A stretch of DNA of 53,358 nt from an uncultured Actinomycetes bacterium (GTDB lineage Bacteria > Actinomycetota > Actinomycetes > Nanopelagicales > Nanopelagicaceae): contig CAIYBL010000084.1 of the NCBI GenBank assembly GCA_903924485.1, positions 1-53,358 on the forward strand, written 5' to 3'. Below the pieces are notes generated by a model that saw only the letters and a list, made by a program, of their open reading frames with translations, was not told where the DNA came from and searched no databases. Positions 35,108 through 44,028 of the stretch are shown here, piece after piece. How positions within the stretch are numbered: the first letter of the stretch is position 1; every line of letters starts with the position of its first letter. The position numbers and the translations under genes were made by a program.

Positions 35108-36547
35108 TTGTGTCACCCTTTACGCGTGCGTCTTCCCCAAAGACGGCTAGTGCTGTTGTCGGCACTTGCCATTTCGCTCGTGGCCTCTGCCACCTCGATT
35201 TCTTATGCCCAAATGAATACGGGCTTTGGCATGGATTCGGCCTTAAAAAACAGCGAAATTCAACAAGTTTCCTATTCAAGCGAACAGCGCGTTGCTTCAC
35301 ATCTGAAAAAGACAACCGTTGCCGCGGTTGCCAAGAAAGCACCCCTCGTAAAGAGCGTTAAGAAAAAAGCCTCCACTCCGACCAAGAAATCTTCTTCCAC
35401 CAAGCCAGTTGTAAAACCCACCCCTGAGAAAAAGCGCGATACAACAGGGCCTCTTCCAGGCTTTACTCCAGATGCGCCACCAAAGACCAGCTCCCAGGAA
35501 AATCAAAACGAGAGCGGTTCTGAAACTCCAGCGGTAGTGGTTCCGGATCTAGTGTCCCCTCAAGTTAATCCTCAAACGCAACCAACTGCGGTGACTACAG
35601 AAGTGACCAGTAGCGCGCCATCACTACCACGCGTTGTTTGCCCAGTGAAGGGCGCGACTGTTGTTGAATCAGGAACAAACCTGACACTTACATGTGCTCC
35701 GTATTCAAAACTAGGAACACTCGGATACGTAGAGAATCGTTGGTCAGTTGTTTATCCGCAAGACGGATCAATTCACGCAATTGTTACCAAGACCCTTACT
35801 GCGTATCAACGATCATTCCCGTCACCAGCTGATCAAAAAGTTTATGAAGATCGAATCACCACTGATCTGGAACTTGCGGCGTTCATTGATCTTCTTGTTG
35901 CGATGGATAAGAAAGCATTCCCTGGATTTGCTGATGTGATTTCGCAAAATACTTCACTAGTAGATGCAATCAAACCTTGGGCCGCGGCATTGGCGCAAAG
36001 ACGCGGTGTACCTGATGACACCTTTAATGTTATGGGTGAAGGTTTCATGGTTGCCCTGGGTGCAAATTCGCAAACAGTAAAACAAGATGCCTTCGAGACA
36101 CTTTATGCCCGAACTAAAACAATTCAAGATTATGCAGATCTCGTTGACAAAGCTTATTGGCTGAACTACCCCAACCCTTCACTTGCACAAGTTTCACAAC
36201 GCTTTACTTTCATAGATTCACTTCTATCCATGACGGTAACAAATGCGCAGAACGCTTATCTAAAGAAGGCGCAGGCGGCTGCGAAATCCATTTATCCTGC
36301 ATACGCATCTGCTATTGATCAAGGTCAAACGATCGATCAGATCATGGCACCGTGGGTTGCACATTTCGCCGATCAACTTGAGCTGTATCGCGGCGGGATT
36401 AATCCAATTCAAGAGCGCACATTGATTCTGACCGCTATTACTCCTCCATCATCGATGGCGGAATTTGATGCAACATTGACCCATGACCCTCGATGGGTAC
36501 TCACCAAGAAGTCTAAAGACGCCACGGCAGGGAAGCCTTCTTACTAA
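35108..36547 (+). CDS. Exported protein of unknown function, paralog 1
   Basis: A 479-residue protein with an N-terminal signal sequence (RRLVLLSALAISLVASATSI, cleavage near SYA|Q). A Lys/Pro/Ser-rich linker of about 100 residues leads to a C-terminal region (about 175-479) shared with the next gene. Common blocks are DLLVAMDKKAFPGFA, AYWLNYPNPSLAQ and the ending AGKPSY. It has an internal duplication: PGFADVISQNTSL...IKPWAAALA near 272-296 and PAYASAIDQGQTI...MAPWVAHFA near 397-421. The end includes LTHDPRW. The start is uncertain: TTG 35108 with AAGGGGA upstream, or GTG 35126. Co-orientation just after pilD suggests a pilus- or surface-related job. Confidence 0.7.
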   Translation: MCHPLRVRLPQRRLVLLSALAISLVASATSISYAQMNTGFGMDSALKNSEIQQVSYSSEQRVASHLKKTTVAAVAKKAPLVKSVKKKASTPTKKSSSTKPVVKPTPEKKRDTTGPLPGFTPDAPPKTSSQENQNESGSETPAVVVPDLVSPQVNPQTQPTAVTTEVTSSAPSLPRVVCPVKGATVVESGTNLTLTCAPYSKLGTLGYVENRWSVVYPQDGSIHAIVTKTLTAYQRSFPSPADQKVYEDRITTDLELAAFIDLLVAMDKKAFPGFADVISQNTSLVDAIKPWAAALAQRRGVPDDTFNVMGEGFMVALGANSQTVKQDAFETLYARTKTIQDYADLVDKAYWLNYPNPSLAQVSQRFTFIDSLLSMTVTNAQNAYLKKAQAAAKSIYPAYASAIDQGQTIDQIMAPWVAHFADQLELYRGGINPIQERTLILTAITPPSSMAEFDATLTHDPRWVLTKKSKDATAGKPSY

Positions 36548-36550
36548 TTG

Positions 36551-36570
36551 GCCATCCCAGGCCATCCCAG
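36551..36570 (+). repeat. Tandem 10-base repeat
   Basis: GCCATCCCAG occurs twice in direct succession in the 145-base gap between the two exported paralogs. The rest of the gap has a short GCCC/GGGC dyad (36668-36680) close to the next start and no gene. Confidence 0.6.
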
Positions 36571-36692
36571 GCTCGACCGGTTTTGAACTCGATTCAAGGC
36601 GCGATGAGAGGTAGCACCACGAAGTCACCCCCGAAGTAAGGTAATCCCCAAAAAATCTGGTCTTTTTGCCCAAATCGGGCTATTTTGGACCT

Positions 36693-37928
36693 ATGTCTTT
36701 GGAGAGAGATGGCAAAAATGGGGTACGAGTACCCCTGATTCTTCTTTCCCTGCTTTTTCTTATCGGAACAGTTGGACAACAAACGGCATTTGCTGGAGCA
36801 ACAAGTGGGGGGTTAACTCTTAACCCAAAACCACCTCTTGTTGCACCAAAAGTACCGGCCTTGATTACAAATCCAACTCCTCCAGCACCAGTTGCTGGAG
36901 AGCCGATTATTCCACCAACGATTGCTCCCACAAGCTCCATTGTTGCTGTTGCTCCAGTACCTGTAATTCAAGATTCAGGATCCGCACTTAAAGCAACTGT
37001 TCTGGTTGATGCGTGTAGCAAAGTTGGAACAACAAAAATTGATGCAGAAACAGCTGAGACACTTACTTGTGTTCTCTACACAAAACTCGGTGCGCTTAAA
37101 GATTCAAAAATAGAAACTCGCTGGGCGAATGTTTATGCAAACAGCAAGGTAGTTCATAAACTACTAACCGACGCTCTAGTTGCTTACCATCGCTCTTTCC
37201 CAACAGAGGATCAACAATTGGCTTACGAAAAACTTGTTGTTGACAACTTAGAGTTCGGTGCATTTGTCGATTTGCTAGTTGCTATGGATAAGAAGACATT
37301 CCCTGGTTTCGCTGAATATCTTTCACGAGATACTTCACTTGCTGAGGCGATAACACCATGGGCTCAAATGCTTGCACAGCAACGCCAACTGCCATTAGAC
37401 ACCTTCAATACGACTGGTGAAGCATTCCTTACCGCTCTAGGCGATAGTCCAGTAACTGTTACCCAGGAAATATTTGACAAGTTGTTCTTAAAATCAGAAA
37501 CATTGCGTGTTTACGCCGATTCGATTGATGAGGCCTACTGGCTGAATTTCCCAAATCCAACTCTTGCTCAAATTGCCCTGCGTTTTGGCTATATCGACTC
37601 ACTATTAACCCTTCCTGCGGAGCAAGGCAAGGCCGCATACTTGAAGAAGATGCAAACCAATGCCAATAACCTGTATCCAAAATTTGCCCCAGTAATGGCT
37701 CGCGGAAGCACAATGGCCACGATTATGGCGCCTTGGGTTTCCTATTTCGCTGCGAAACTCGAGTTGTATCAGTCTGAGATTGTTCCAATTGGAGAACGAA
37801 CTTTGCTTAAGGTTGCAATGTCACCTCCAGCAACAATGGCTGAATTCGATGCGATAATTGCTCAAGATGCTCGTTGGCCGCTCACAACAACAGCCAAGGC
37901 GCTTGCAGCCGGGAAGCCTTCCTTCTAA
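36693..37928 (+). CDS. Exported protein of unknown function, paralog 2
   Basis: A 411-residue secreted protein, tandem paralog of the preceding gene. The signal sequence is VRVPLILLSLLFLIGTVGQQ with cleavage near AFA|GA. A Pro/Ala/Val-rich linker (about 40-90) follows, shorter than in paralog 1. The conserved region has LDLLVAMDKK-type FVDLLVAMDKKTFPGFA, IDEAYWLNFPNPTLAQ, LYPKFAPVMARGSTMATI, then MAPWVSYFAAKLEL, IAQDARW and the terminal AAGKPSF. The same two internal repeats as in paralog 1 are visible. ATG 36693 is chosen because the longer TTG start would place ten residues before the basic n-region. The family is not one I can name from bacteria. Confidence 0.7.
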   Translation: MSLERDGKNGVRVPLILLSLLFLIGTVGQQTAFAGATSGGLTLNPKPPLVAPKVPALITNPTPPAPVAGEPIIPPTIAPTSSIVAVAPVPVIQDSGSALKATVLVDACSKVGTTKIDAETAETLTCVLYTKLGALKDSKIETRWANVYANSKVVHKLLTDALVAYHRSFPTEDQQLAYEKLVVDNLEFGAFVDLLVAMDKKTFPGFAEYLSRDTSLAEAITPWAQMLAQQRQLPLDTFNTTGEAFLTALGDSPVTVTQEIFDKLFLKSETLRVYADSIDEAYWLNFPNPTLAQIALRFGYIDSLLTLPAEQGKAAYLKKMQTNANNLYPKFAPVMARGSTMATIMAPWVSYFAAKLELYQSEIVPIGERTLLKVAMSPPATMAEFDAIIAQDARWPLTTTAKALAAGKPSF

Positions 37929-38001
37929 TCTTTTAGCATTAAGGCGTAAATCGTTCAGTCGCAATTCCTGACCGAGCGAACAAATTACTAACCTGGACTA
38001 G

Positions 38002-38015
38002 TTATCAATTGATAA
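38002..38015. other. Perfect 14-base palindrome upstream of tRNA-Arg
   Basis: TTATCAATTGATAA reads the same on both strands. It lies in the 150-base gap between paralog 2 and tRNA-Arg, 64 bases before the tRNA. It could be a regulator operator; no regulator gene is nearby and chance cannot be excluded. Confidence 0.35.
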
Positions 38016-38078
38016 TCAGCGTTTTCCGAGGTCTTTCCTAGGTCAAAACCCCTGATAGGATTCAGTTTCTCAATACAC

Positions 38079-38151
38079 GCGCCCGTAGCTCAACGGATAG
38101 AGCATCTGACTACGGATCAGAAGGTTAGGGGTTCGAATCCCTTCGGGCGCA
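38079..38151 (+). tRNA. tRNA-Arg (anticodon ACG)
   Basis: Acceptor GCGCCCG pairs with CGGGCGC. The D-arm is GCTC/GAGC, anticodon stem TCTGA/TCAGA holds CTACGGA, and T-arm AGGGG/CCCTT (one wobble) holds TTCGAAT. Discriminator A38151; CCA is not encoded. The A34 of ACG would be edited to inosine by TadA. A strong terminator follows. Confidence 0.97.
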
Positions 38152-38153
38152 CT

Positions 38154-38199
38154 GTTCGACCTCCGTCGCCTTTCACTTCGGGGGTCGAACTTCTTTTTT
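38154..38199 (+). terminator. Rho-independent terminator of tRNA-Arg
   Basis: GTTCGACCTCCG (38154-38165) pairs with CGGGGGTCGAAC (38179-38190), 12 base pairs with one T-G wobble, followed by TTCTTTTTT. It begins three bases after the tRNA. Its last bases overlap the stop codon of the convergent dppF gene. Confidence 0.9.
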
Positions 38200-38986
38200 A
38201 ACCCTTGAGACGAGGCAAGCTCTCGATGAGTTTCTTTGTATAGGGGTGGGATGGAGCCCCCAGAACTTGAGAAGTGAGCCCTTGCTCAACGACAACACCC
38301 TTTTCCAAAACGATCGTCTCGTTACATAGAGAGGCGACAACAGCCAGATCATGGGAAACAGTGACAATAGTTAGATTGTTCTTTTCGCCTAAATCACGCA
38401 GTAATTCAATAATATGAACGCGCGTTGTGACATCCAAGGCGCTGACTGGCTCATCTGCTAACAAAATGCGAGGTTTACAAACAATCGCACGCGCGATAGC
38501 AATTCTTTGCCGTTGTCCACCAGAAAATTCATCGGGATAGCGTTTGGCAAGATCAGCGGATAAACCAACCGATTCAAGGGCGCCAATAACTTGCTCTTCA
38601 ACCCAGGCGCTTTGAAGTCTCTTTTCCGCACTGACTTGCTTGCTCAACCGGAGTGAAATAAGGGGTTCGGCAATCAAGTGATCGATGCGTTGCCTTGGAT
38701 CTAAGGATGAATATGGGTCTTGAAAAACTACCTGCACCTGGCTTCTAAACTCTTTGGCCTGAATCTTGTTACTGAGTTCGAGATTGCTGCCCTCAAAAAG
38801 AATCTCTCCTGCGGTTGGCGATAAAATTCCGAGAAGAAGACGGAGCAAAGTGCTTTTACCTGATCCAGATTCCCCCACCAGGCCGACATTCGACCCCTCT
38901 GAAACGTGAACATTGACGTCTTTTAAGATAGGCACGCCTGTGCGATAAGAAAAATTGAGGTCCCTTGTTTCTAGAAGATTCGTCAT
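38198..38986 (-). CDS. dppF: Dipeptide/oligopeptide ABC transporter ATP-binding protein (DppF-like)
   Basis: A 262-residue ABC ATPase. Walker A is [12 protein letters not shown], the signature is FSGGQRQRIAIARAI, and Walker B is ILLADEPVSALD followed by the H-loop TVSHDLAV. The C-terminus GAPSHPYTKKLIESLP is the start of the peptide-transporter C-terminal region. The cysteine-bearing tail of full-length DppF (about 330 residues) is missing. ATG 38986 directly follows the dppD stop (TGAGATG) and is preferred to a longer start inside dppD. It is the last gene of the importer operon. Confidence 0.9.
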   Translation of the reverse strand: MTNLLETRDLNFSYRTGVPILKDVNVHVSEGSNVGLVGESGSGKSTLLRLLLGILSPTAGEILFEGSNLELSNKIQAKEFRSQVQVVFQDPYSSLDPRQRIDHLIAEPLISLRLSKQVSAEKRLQSAWVEEQVIGALESVGLSADLAKRYPDEFSGGQRQRIAIARAIVCKPRILLADEPVSALDVTTRVHIIELLRDLGEKNNLTIVTVSHDLAVVASLCNETIVLEKGVVVEQGLTSQVLGAPSHPYTKKLIESLPRLKG

Positions 38987-38987
38987 C

Positions 38988-39800
38988 TCACCGACCACCC
39001 TTTGCGATATCAAGAGCATCATCGAGAATTTGCGCATTTCTTACTAAATCTTGGGTGTAAGGATGTGTGGGCTTCTTCATAATCTCTTGAAGCAGGCCAG
39101 ATTCAACGATCGCTCCATCTTTAAGAACAATAACGTTGTCAGTGATTTGTCCTACCACCGCTAAGTCATGGCTGATGAAGAGAAGAGCCATTTTTCTTTC
39201 TGCGACTATCGAATCTAATAGCGCAAGAACTTCAGATTGAACTGTTACATCCAGGGCGGTTGTTGGCTCATCTGCAATTAACAAGGAAGGCTTACATGCG
39301 AGAGCCATTGCAATTGCTGCGCGTTGGCGTTCACCCCCAGAAATCTGGTGAGGAAAGGAGGTCGCAATTCTTGAAGGATTATTGATTCTTACCTCAACCA
39401 ACGCCTGGATTATTGCCATTTCAAGGGCGTCCCCGGATAGCCCTTGGTGCCTGCGCAGTGGCTCGGCTAACTGACGTCCAATCTTCATAAGCGGATCCAA
39501 CGCAGTAATGGGTTCTTGAAAAACAATACTGGCAACTCTTCCGCGGATGGAGTTAAGCACTTTGTCGGAGACACCAATGATCTCTTGAGGGTTGATACCT
39601 CCCAAGAGGACACTTCCCGTTGCGTTCAGTTGTGATGGAAGGAGCCCGATGGAAGCTAGCGCCGTTAATGATTTTCCAGACCCAGATTCCCCAATGACCC
39701 CTAAGCGCGCACCTGGAGCAATTGAAAGTGAGACATCCGATACGACTTTCACGTTGGCCGAAGTAGTTATCGTTAAGTTTTTAATCTCGAGGATGTTCAT
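38988..39800 (-). CDS. dppD: Dipeptide/oligopeptide ABC transporter ATP-binding protein (DppD-like)
   Basis: A 270-residue ABC ATPase that pairs with DppF. Walker A is [11 protein letters not shown], the Q-loop region is [15 protein letters not shown], the signature is [15 protein letters not shown] and Walker B is [12 protein letters not shown], with FISHDLAV as H-loop. The ending [12 protein letters not shown] is typical, but the usual extra C-terminal tail is short. The ATG overlaps the dppC stop by four bases (ATGA). Confidence 0.92.
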   Translation of the reverse strand: MNILEIKNLTITTSANVKVVSDVSLSIAPGARLGVIGESGSGKSLTALASIGLLPSQLNATGSVLLGGINPQEIIGVSDKVLNSIRGRVASIVFQEPITALDPLMKIGRQLAEPLRRHQGLSGDALEMAIIQALVEVRINNPSRIATSFPHQISGGERQRAAIAMALACKPSLLIADEPTTALDVTVQSEVLALLDSIVAERKMALLFISHDLAVVGQITDNVIVLKDGAIVESGLLQEIMKKPTHPYTQDLVRNAQILDDALDIAKGGR

Positions 39801-40624
39801 CGCGCCCGCCTTAGCGTTGGATCGGCTACTTCACGCAAACCATCGGCAATGAGATTGACGCTTATAACAAGGGAGACGAGCAATAATCCGGGTGCAATTG
39901 CAGCAATAGGTGACGTCATTACCGTGGCTTGGGCTTCCTGGAGCAAGCTTCCCCACGATGCGTTCGGTGGCGGTGCTCCAAGTCCAAGGTAGGACAAGCT
40001 GGCTTCAGCAAGACCAGCTAAACCAAATTGCAATGCAAAACTAACAATCAATGTTGGCCAAATATTAGGTAAGACATGCAAAGCAATAATCCTGGGCCAA
40101 GAAGTGCCGGAGGCGCGTGATGCGGTGATGAAATCTTTTGAGAGAACGCGCTTAACAAGTAGTCGCGTAAGGCGTGCGATTATCGCTGACATTCCAAAAC
40201 CGATTGCAAAAATAGCTGATGTTAAAGATGATCCGCGCGCTGCAACGATCAGCATTGCGAGCAATAGGGTAGGGAAAGCAATCAAAATATCAAGGAGTGC
40301 CGAAAGTGATTCATCCAGCCATTTCTGGGCAAAGCCAGCTGCCATACCCAGAGTCAATCCGACAACTCCTGCAATCAACACCGCCGAAAAACCGACTGTT
40401 AAAGCAATACGTGCACCCACCATTAGTCGGGAGACTAGATCGCGCCCTAGCTTGTCAGTTCCTAGCCAGTGTGCTGCACTAGGTTGAGATAGGCGCCCAC
40501 CATCAGTGTTGTCGAGCGAATAAGGCAACCAGATCCACGATATAAGAGCAACCAAAATAATTGTAGAAATTATTGCCAACCCGATAATGAGTGACCAAGA
40601 GCGATGAGCTTTCGAGGCTTTCAT
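39797..40624 (-). CDS. dppC: Dipeptide/oligopeptide ABC transporter permease (DppC-like)
   Basis: A 275-residue permease with about six membrane helices. The family signature GTDKLGRDLVSRLMVGARIA follows the first helix, and the EAA-type coupling loop is EASLSYLGLGAPPPNASWG. It overlaps both neighbours by four bases (with dppB at its start and dppD at its end), showing tight co-translation. Confidence 0.92.
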   Translation of the reverse strand: MKASKAHRSWSLIIGLAIISTIILVALISWIWLPYSLDNTDGGRLSQPSAAHWLGTDKLGRDLVSRLMVGARIALTVGFSAVLIAGVVGLTLGMAAGFAQKWLDESLSALLDILIAFPTLLLAMLIVAARGSSLTSAIFAIGFGMSAIIARLTRLLVKRVLSKDFITASRASGTSWPRIIALHVLPNIWPTLIVSFALQFGLAGLAEASLSYLGLGAPPPNASWGSLLQEAQATVMTSPIAAIAPGLLLVSLVISVNLIADGLREVADPTLRRAR

Positions 40625-41586
40625 GTAAGACCACCGGAAAGATTAGTGATCAATCGTGGATCTACTAGACGTTGAATGAGGTCGGCGAAGAAACCAATAA
40701 TGAGTACTGCGAAGGTGCTAATAAATAGAACGCCTTGAATAACTGGGTAGTCGTGTTGAGCAATGGCGCGCACTAGCAAACTTCCGAGGCCGGGTAGTGC
40801 AAAGACGCTCTCGACGACGACAGCACCAACGAACGTTGTGGCCAATTCAATTCCGACAATAGAAATGACAGGGGCGGCAGCATTACGTAAACCGTGGCGA
40901 ACCATGGCTTGGGTAAAGGTGGAACCCAATGAACGAGATGTGCGTAGGTAGTCGCTGCCTAGAACATCAAGGGTTGCTGATCGGACATAGCGAGTCAAAG
41001 AAGAAGACATCACCAAAGCAATTGTGGCTACTGGCAAAATGAGGTATTTCAGCATGCCTGGGAAGTTCGCCCAACCTTCAGGCGGGATACCTCCAGAAGG
41101 CAGAACCATCATTTTGAGCGCAAAAATGAAGATAAAAATGACGCCGACCCAGAAGACGGGAATAGCTATACCTAGTTGTGAGAAGCCATTGAGAAGTGCT
41201 CCGTACCAAGTCTTCGCTTTAAAGGCTGCGATGAAACCCAATGGAATTGCGATTGCCACCGCGACAACAAAGGCAATGAGTGTGAGTGGAATAGTCAATG
41301 AAAGACGTGAGGCAATCTCTGGGCCAACTGAGTAGCTACTAATTATTGATGTACCAAAGTGGAAGGTAGAGAGATCGCGAATCCAGTGAAGAAATTGAAC
41401 AATCAAAGGAAGGTCGGAACCTACCTCGTGCTGAGCCGCGGTTATCTGCTCGGGCGTGGCACCTACAGGTAGCAGCGCATTTGCAGGATCTCCAGGCATG
41501 ATTCTTAAGAGAACAAACAAGGTGACGCTTGCTAACGCTAGGGAGACAAGTAAGAAAGCAAGACGGCGGATTATGTACTTACGCAC
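40621..41586 (-). CDS. dppB: Dipeptide/oligopeptide ABC transporter permease (DppB-like)
   Basis: A 321-residue permease that forms the translocation channel with DppC. The N-terminus RKYIIRRLAFLLVSLALASV and RIMPGDPANAL are characteristic of DppB/OppB. The EAA loop lies in TSRSLGSTFTQAMVRHGLRNA. It starts at GTG 41586, 97 bases downstream of dppA, after a hairpin terminator-like structure that would lower its expression relative to dppA. Confidence 0.92.
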   Translation of the reverse strand: MRKYIIRRLAFLLVSLALASVTLFVLLRIMPGDPANALLPVGATPEQITAAQHEVGSDLPLIVQFLHWIRDLSTFHFGTSIISSYSVGPEIASRLSLTIPLTLIAFVVAVAIAIPLGFIAAFKAKTWYGALLNGFSQLGIAIPVFWVGVIFIFIFALKMMVLPSGGIPPEGWANFPGMLKYLILPVATIALVMSSSLTRYVRSATLDVLGSDYLRTSRSLGSTFTQAMVRHGLRNAAAPVISIVGIELATTFVGAVVVESVFALPGLGSLLVRAIAQHDYPVIQGVLFISTFAVLIIGFFADLIQRLVDPRLITNLSGGLT

Positions 41587-41620
41587 ACCAGCTCCTTACC
41601 TTCATCTCACTAGAGTAACG

Positions 41621-41662
41621 AAAATCCGGCTCATATACCCATGTCGGATATATGAGCCGGAT
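41621..41662 (-). terminator. Hairpin between dppA and dppB (partial terminator)
   Basis: ATCCGGCTCATATA (41624-41637) is a perfect 14-base inverted repeat of TATATGAGCCGGAT (41649-41662) with an 11-base loop. Read on the - strand it ends in TTTT. Its position right after dppA suggests it lets most transcripts end there or protects the dppA mRNA, giving more binding protein than permease. Confidence 0.75.
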
Positions 41663-41683
41663 CATTCGACTAATTGGTTCTAT

Positions 41684-43183
41684 TTAACCTTTTACGATGT
41701 TGTATGCGTAGAACTGAGAGTTCAGTCCATTGATTGGATACCCCGAAAGTGTTGACGATGCAACGACAATCTGTGGATAGAGGTAAATCCAGTCACTAGC
41801 AGCTTCTGTCGCGATGATTCGGTTAGCACGCTTCAAAAGCGATGCCTGAATACGTGCGTTAGGAGCTTGTTCTGCTTGGTTGACCAAGCTAGTAACCGTC
41901 GTGTTGTTATAGCCCCAGTAGAAATCTGGATTGCCATACCAAACAACGTCGCGGTCATTGACATGCTCTTGCATGGTTGCTGCAAAATCATGCTTCTTGT
42001 AAACATTGTTGTACCACTGATCATCGGTTACAGAGTTGATGTTTACAGTGATTCCAACTTTTGCAAGCTCTGACTTAATGAAAGCCGCGGCTGCAGGGTG
42101 TGGATCATATGTTGGTGTGTCTAAGCGGAATGTGAATCCCTTTGCATAGCCGGCAGCAGCAAGTTCCTTCTTAGCAAGTGCAAGATCATAAGGATTAACA
42201 CCTGTTAGATCTTCATACCATGGATCTGTAGGAGGAACCATTGATCCGATCAATGTGCCGTAGTCGCCCCAGATGGATGAAAGAAGCTTGGCATTATTGA
42301 TCGCAGAAGTTACAGCTTTACGAACGAGCTTGTTATTAAATGGTGCAACACGATCGTTGAAAACAAGAAGTAACTTTGTTGTCGACTGTCCGTTGCTGAT
42401 CTTGTATGCGCTGCTCTTGAATTGAGCCAAAGCATCTGGACTCTGAGCGCTAGTGATTACATCAACAGCACCTGTAAGTAGAGCATTATTTAGCGCAGTT
42501 GCGTCATTAAAGTAGTGATAAACAACGGTTTTATTCTTTGGAGCAGCGCCCCAATAAGAATCGTTGCGTGTCAAGGTAAGAGTAGATCCACGCTTCCACG
42601 CGGAGAACTGATATGGACCGGTTCCATCAGCTGCGGCTGCGAAATCCTTAGCTGATGAATTCATAATCCAGATGTATGTCAGGTTGTAAATGAAGGAGAT
42701 GGATCGACTGGAAAGTGTTACAACAACAGTCTTTGCATCTGGTGTCGCGATCGACTTAACAACCTTGAAGCTGCTCTTACGTGCAGACTTTGAATCAGTT
42801 GCAGATACCTTCTCAAGACTGAATTTCACATCAGCTGAAGTCACTGCTTTGCCGGAATGGAAAGTGACGCCACTGCGTAATGTGAAGGTATATGTAAGAC
42901 CATCTCTGCTGATCTTACTAGCTGTTGCTAGAACGTTTTCAACTTTTCCAGCATCAGTGAGTCGGTAAAGACCTTCGTAAACATTTCCGTTGAGTGCTTC
43001 GACGACGCCTTGTCCGCCTCCGCCTGTGTTGTCTAGATTCTGTGGCTCATAGAGAGACCCAATATTAATTGTGGCATCAGCAGATGCTGCGTTCGCTGGT
43101 GCGCTTGTTGCAATGAGTCCGAGAGTTACCGCGAGGGCGACTCCTATCACTCCTAGTTTTCTTCCGTGCTTAGCTGCTTTCAC
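41684..43183 (-). CDS. dppA: Dipeptide/oligopeptide ABC transporter substrate-binding protein (family 5)
   Basis: A 499-residue extracellular solute-binding protein of SBP family 5. Signal sequence KLGVIGVALAVTLGLIATSA ends in PANA|AS. The family pattern includes GLTYTFTLRSGVTFHSGKAV, VKFSLEKV and DGTGPYQFSAWKRGSTLTL. There is no lipobox cysteine in the signal region. It starts at GTG 43183 with AGAAGGAG upstream. The first gene of the operon; peptides are the likely ligands, but family 5 proteins also bind nickel, haem, glutathione or sugars. Confidence 0.92.
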   Translation of the reverse strand: MKAAKHGRKLGVIGVALAVTLGLIATSAPANAASADATINIGSLYEPQNLDNTGGGGQGVVEALNGNVYEGLYRLTDAGKVENVLATASKISRDGLTYTFTLRSGVTFHSGKAVTSADVKFSLEKVSATDSKSARKSSFKVVKSIATPDAKTVVVTLSSRSISFIYNLTYIWIMNSSAKDFAAAADGTGPYQFSAWKRGSTLTLTRNDSYWGAAPKNKTVVYHYFNDATALNNALLTGAVDVITSAQSPDALAQFKSSAYKISNGQSTTKLLLVFNDRVAPFNNKLVRKAVTSAINNAKLLSSIWGDYGTLIGSMVPPTDPWYEDLTGVNPYDLALAKKELAAAGYAKGFTFRLDTPTYDPHPAAAAFIKSELAKVGITVNINSVTDDQWYNNVYKKHDFAATMQEHVNDRDVVWYGNPDFYWGYNNTTVTSLVNQAEQAPNARIQASLLKRANRIIATEAASDWIYLYPQIVVASSTLSGYPINGLNSQFYAYNIVKG

Positions 43184-43224
43184 CTATTTCTCCTTCTCGT
43201 CTATGGCCATCATGGTTTGATCTT

Positions 43225-43920
43225 TTAGTGGATGTTGTATCCGTCTGTAAAAATGGGAAACTTTTCTCCTGCCTCAACCGCCAGGTGTAGGCGATTTTGA
43301 GGTGGAGGCATGGGGCAGTTGTAATGGATTGAGAAACCGCAAGGTGGCACGAAGGCTTGATTGAAGTTCAAAATTACTTTGTTTGAACCTTCTTCTTGGT
43401 AAACAAAAAGAAAACGTCCTGCTGGGTAAGTATCAGATTGATTAGTTTTATCTCCAAAGACCAAAAGCAAGACGCCGTCGTCATCAAAAGCGCTAAACGT
43501 ATAATCAACCCCGTCGATAGTTGCTTTAATGTCTCCGGGTACAACAAGGTCACGAGTGCCACCGTTATCGCGTATGTACTCAAAGGCGACGGCGCGGTTT
43601 TCTGGATGAGGGGTGAACGTTGCCTCGATAATCCATTCAGGATTAAATGGGTAAACATCAATGGTTTTAAATGCTTGGATACTTTCTGAATTGGAGTCCC
43701 AAAGACGAACCCCTTTGGCAATTACATTTCCGCTGAAATCCTTGCGATCGAGCTCAGTTGCTATAACACTCGGGGGTTTACCTTCAGTTGCTTGTGCGAG
43801 TGAAAGATGTTCACCCTCATCGAGCCAGTTAGTTTCGATAAGCGCAAGATTTCCTAAGGGTGCGACAACGCCAGCCAGACGATCTGCTCGCCATTGATCC
43901 CACTGCGTCTTGTTGGTCAT
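43225..43920 (-). CDS. DUF1684 family protein
   Basis: A 231-residue protein matching the DUF1684 family. The diagnostic C-terminal blocks are DTYPAGRFLFV, VILNFNQAFVPPCGFSIHYN and CPMPPPQNRLHLAVEAGEK, together with an earlier ATIDGVDYTFSAF. No signal or membrane segment is seen. The biochemical role of the family is not established. It lies upstream of dppA on the same strand, 41 bases away, and could be part of that transcript. Confidence 0.85.
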   Translation of the reverse strand: MTNKTQWDQWRADRLAGVVAPLGNLALIETNWLDEGEHLSLAQATEGKPPSVIATELDRKDFSGNVIAKGVRLWDSNSESIQAFKTIDVYPFNPEWIIEATFTPHPENRAVAFEYIRDNGGTRDLVVPGDIKATIDGVDYTFSAFDDDGVLLLVFGDKTNQSDTYPAGRFLFVYQEEGSNKVILNFNQAFVPPCGFSIHYNCPMPPPQNRLHLAVEAGEKFPIFTDGYNIH

Positions 43921-44028
43921 TCAGAGAACCTAGCAGAGTGGGGATTTCCATACATGCTTGCAGGGGGCAAATGAGAATTCGTTGCACAATCGTTGTACTT
44001 GCTCCCCTAGCGGCTACATCGACAACGC

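Noticed and set aside
41624-41662. Inverted repeat as a transposon end
   Set aside because: It is a single hairpin with a short loop between two operon genes, without transposase or target duplication.
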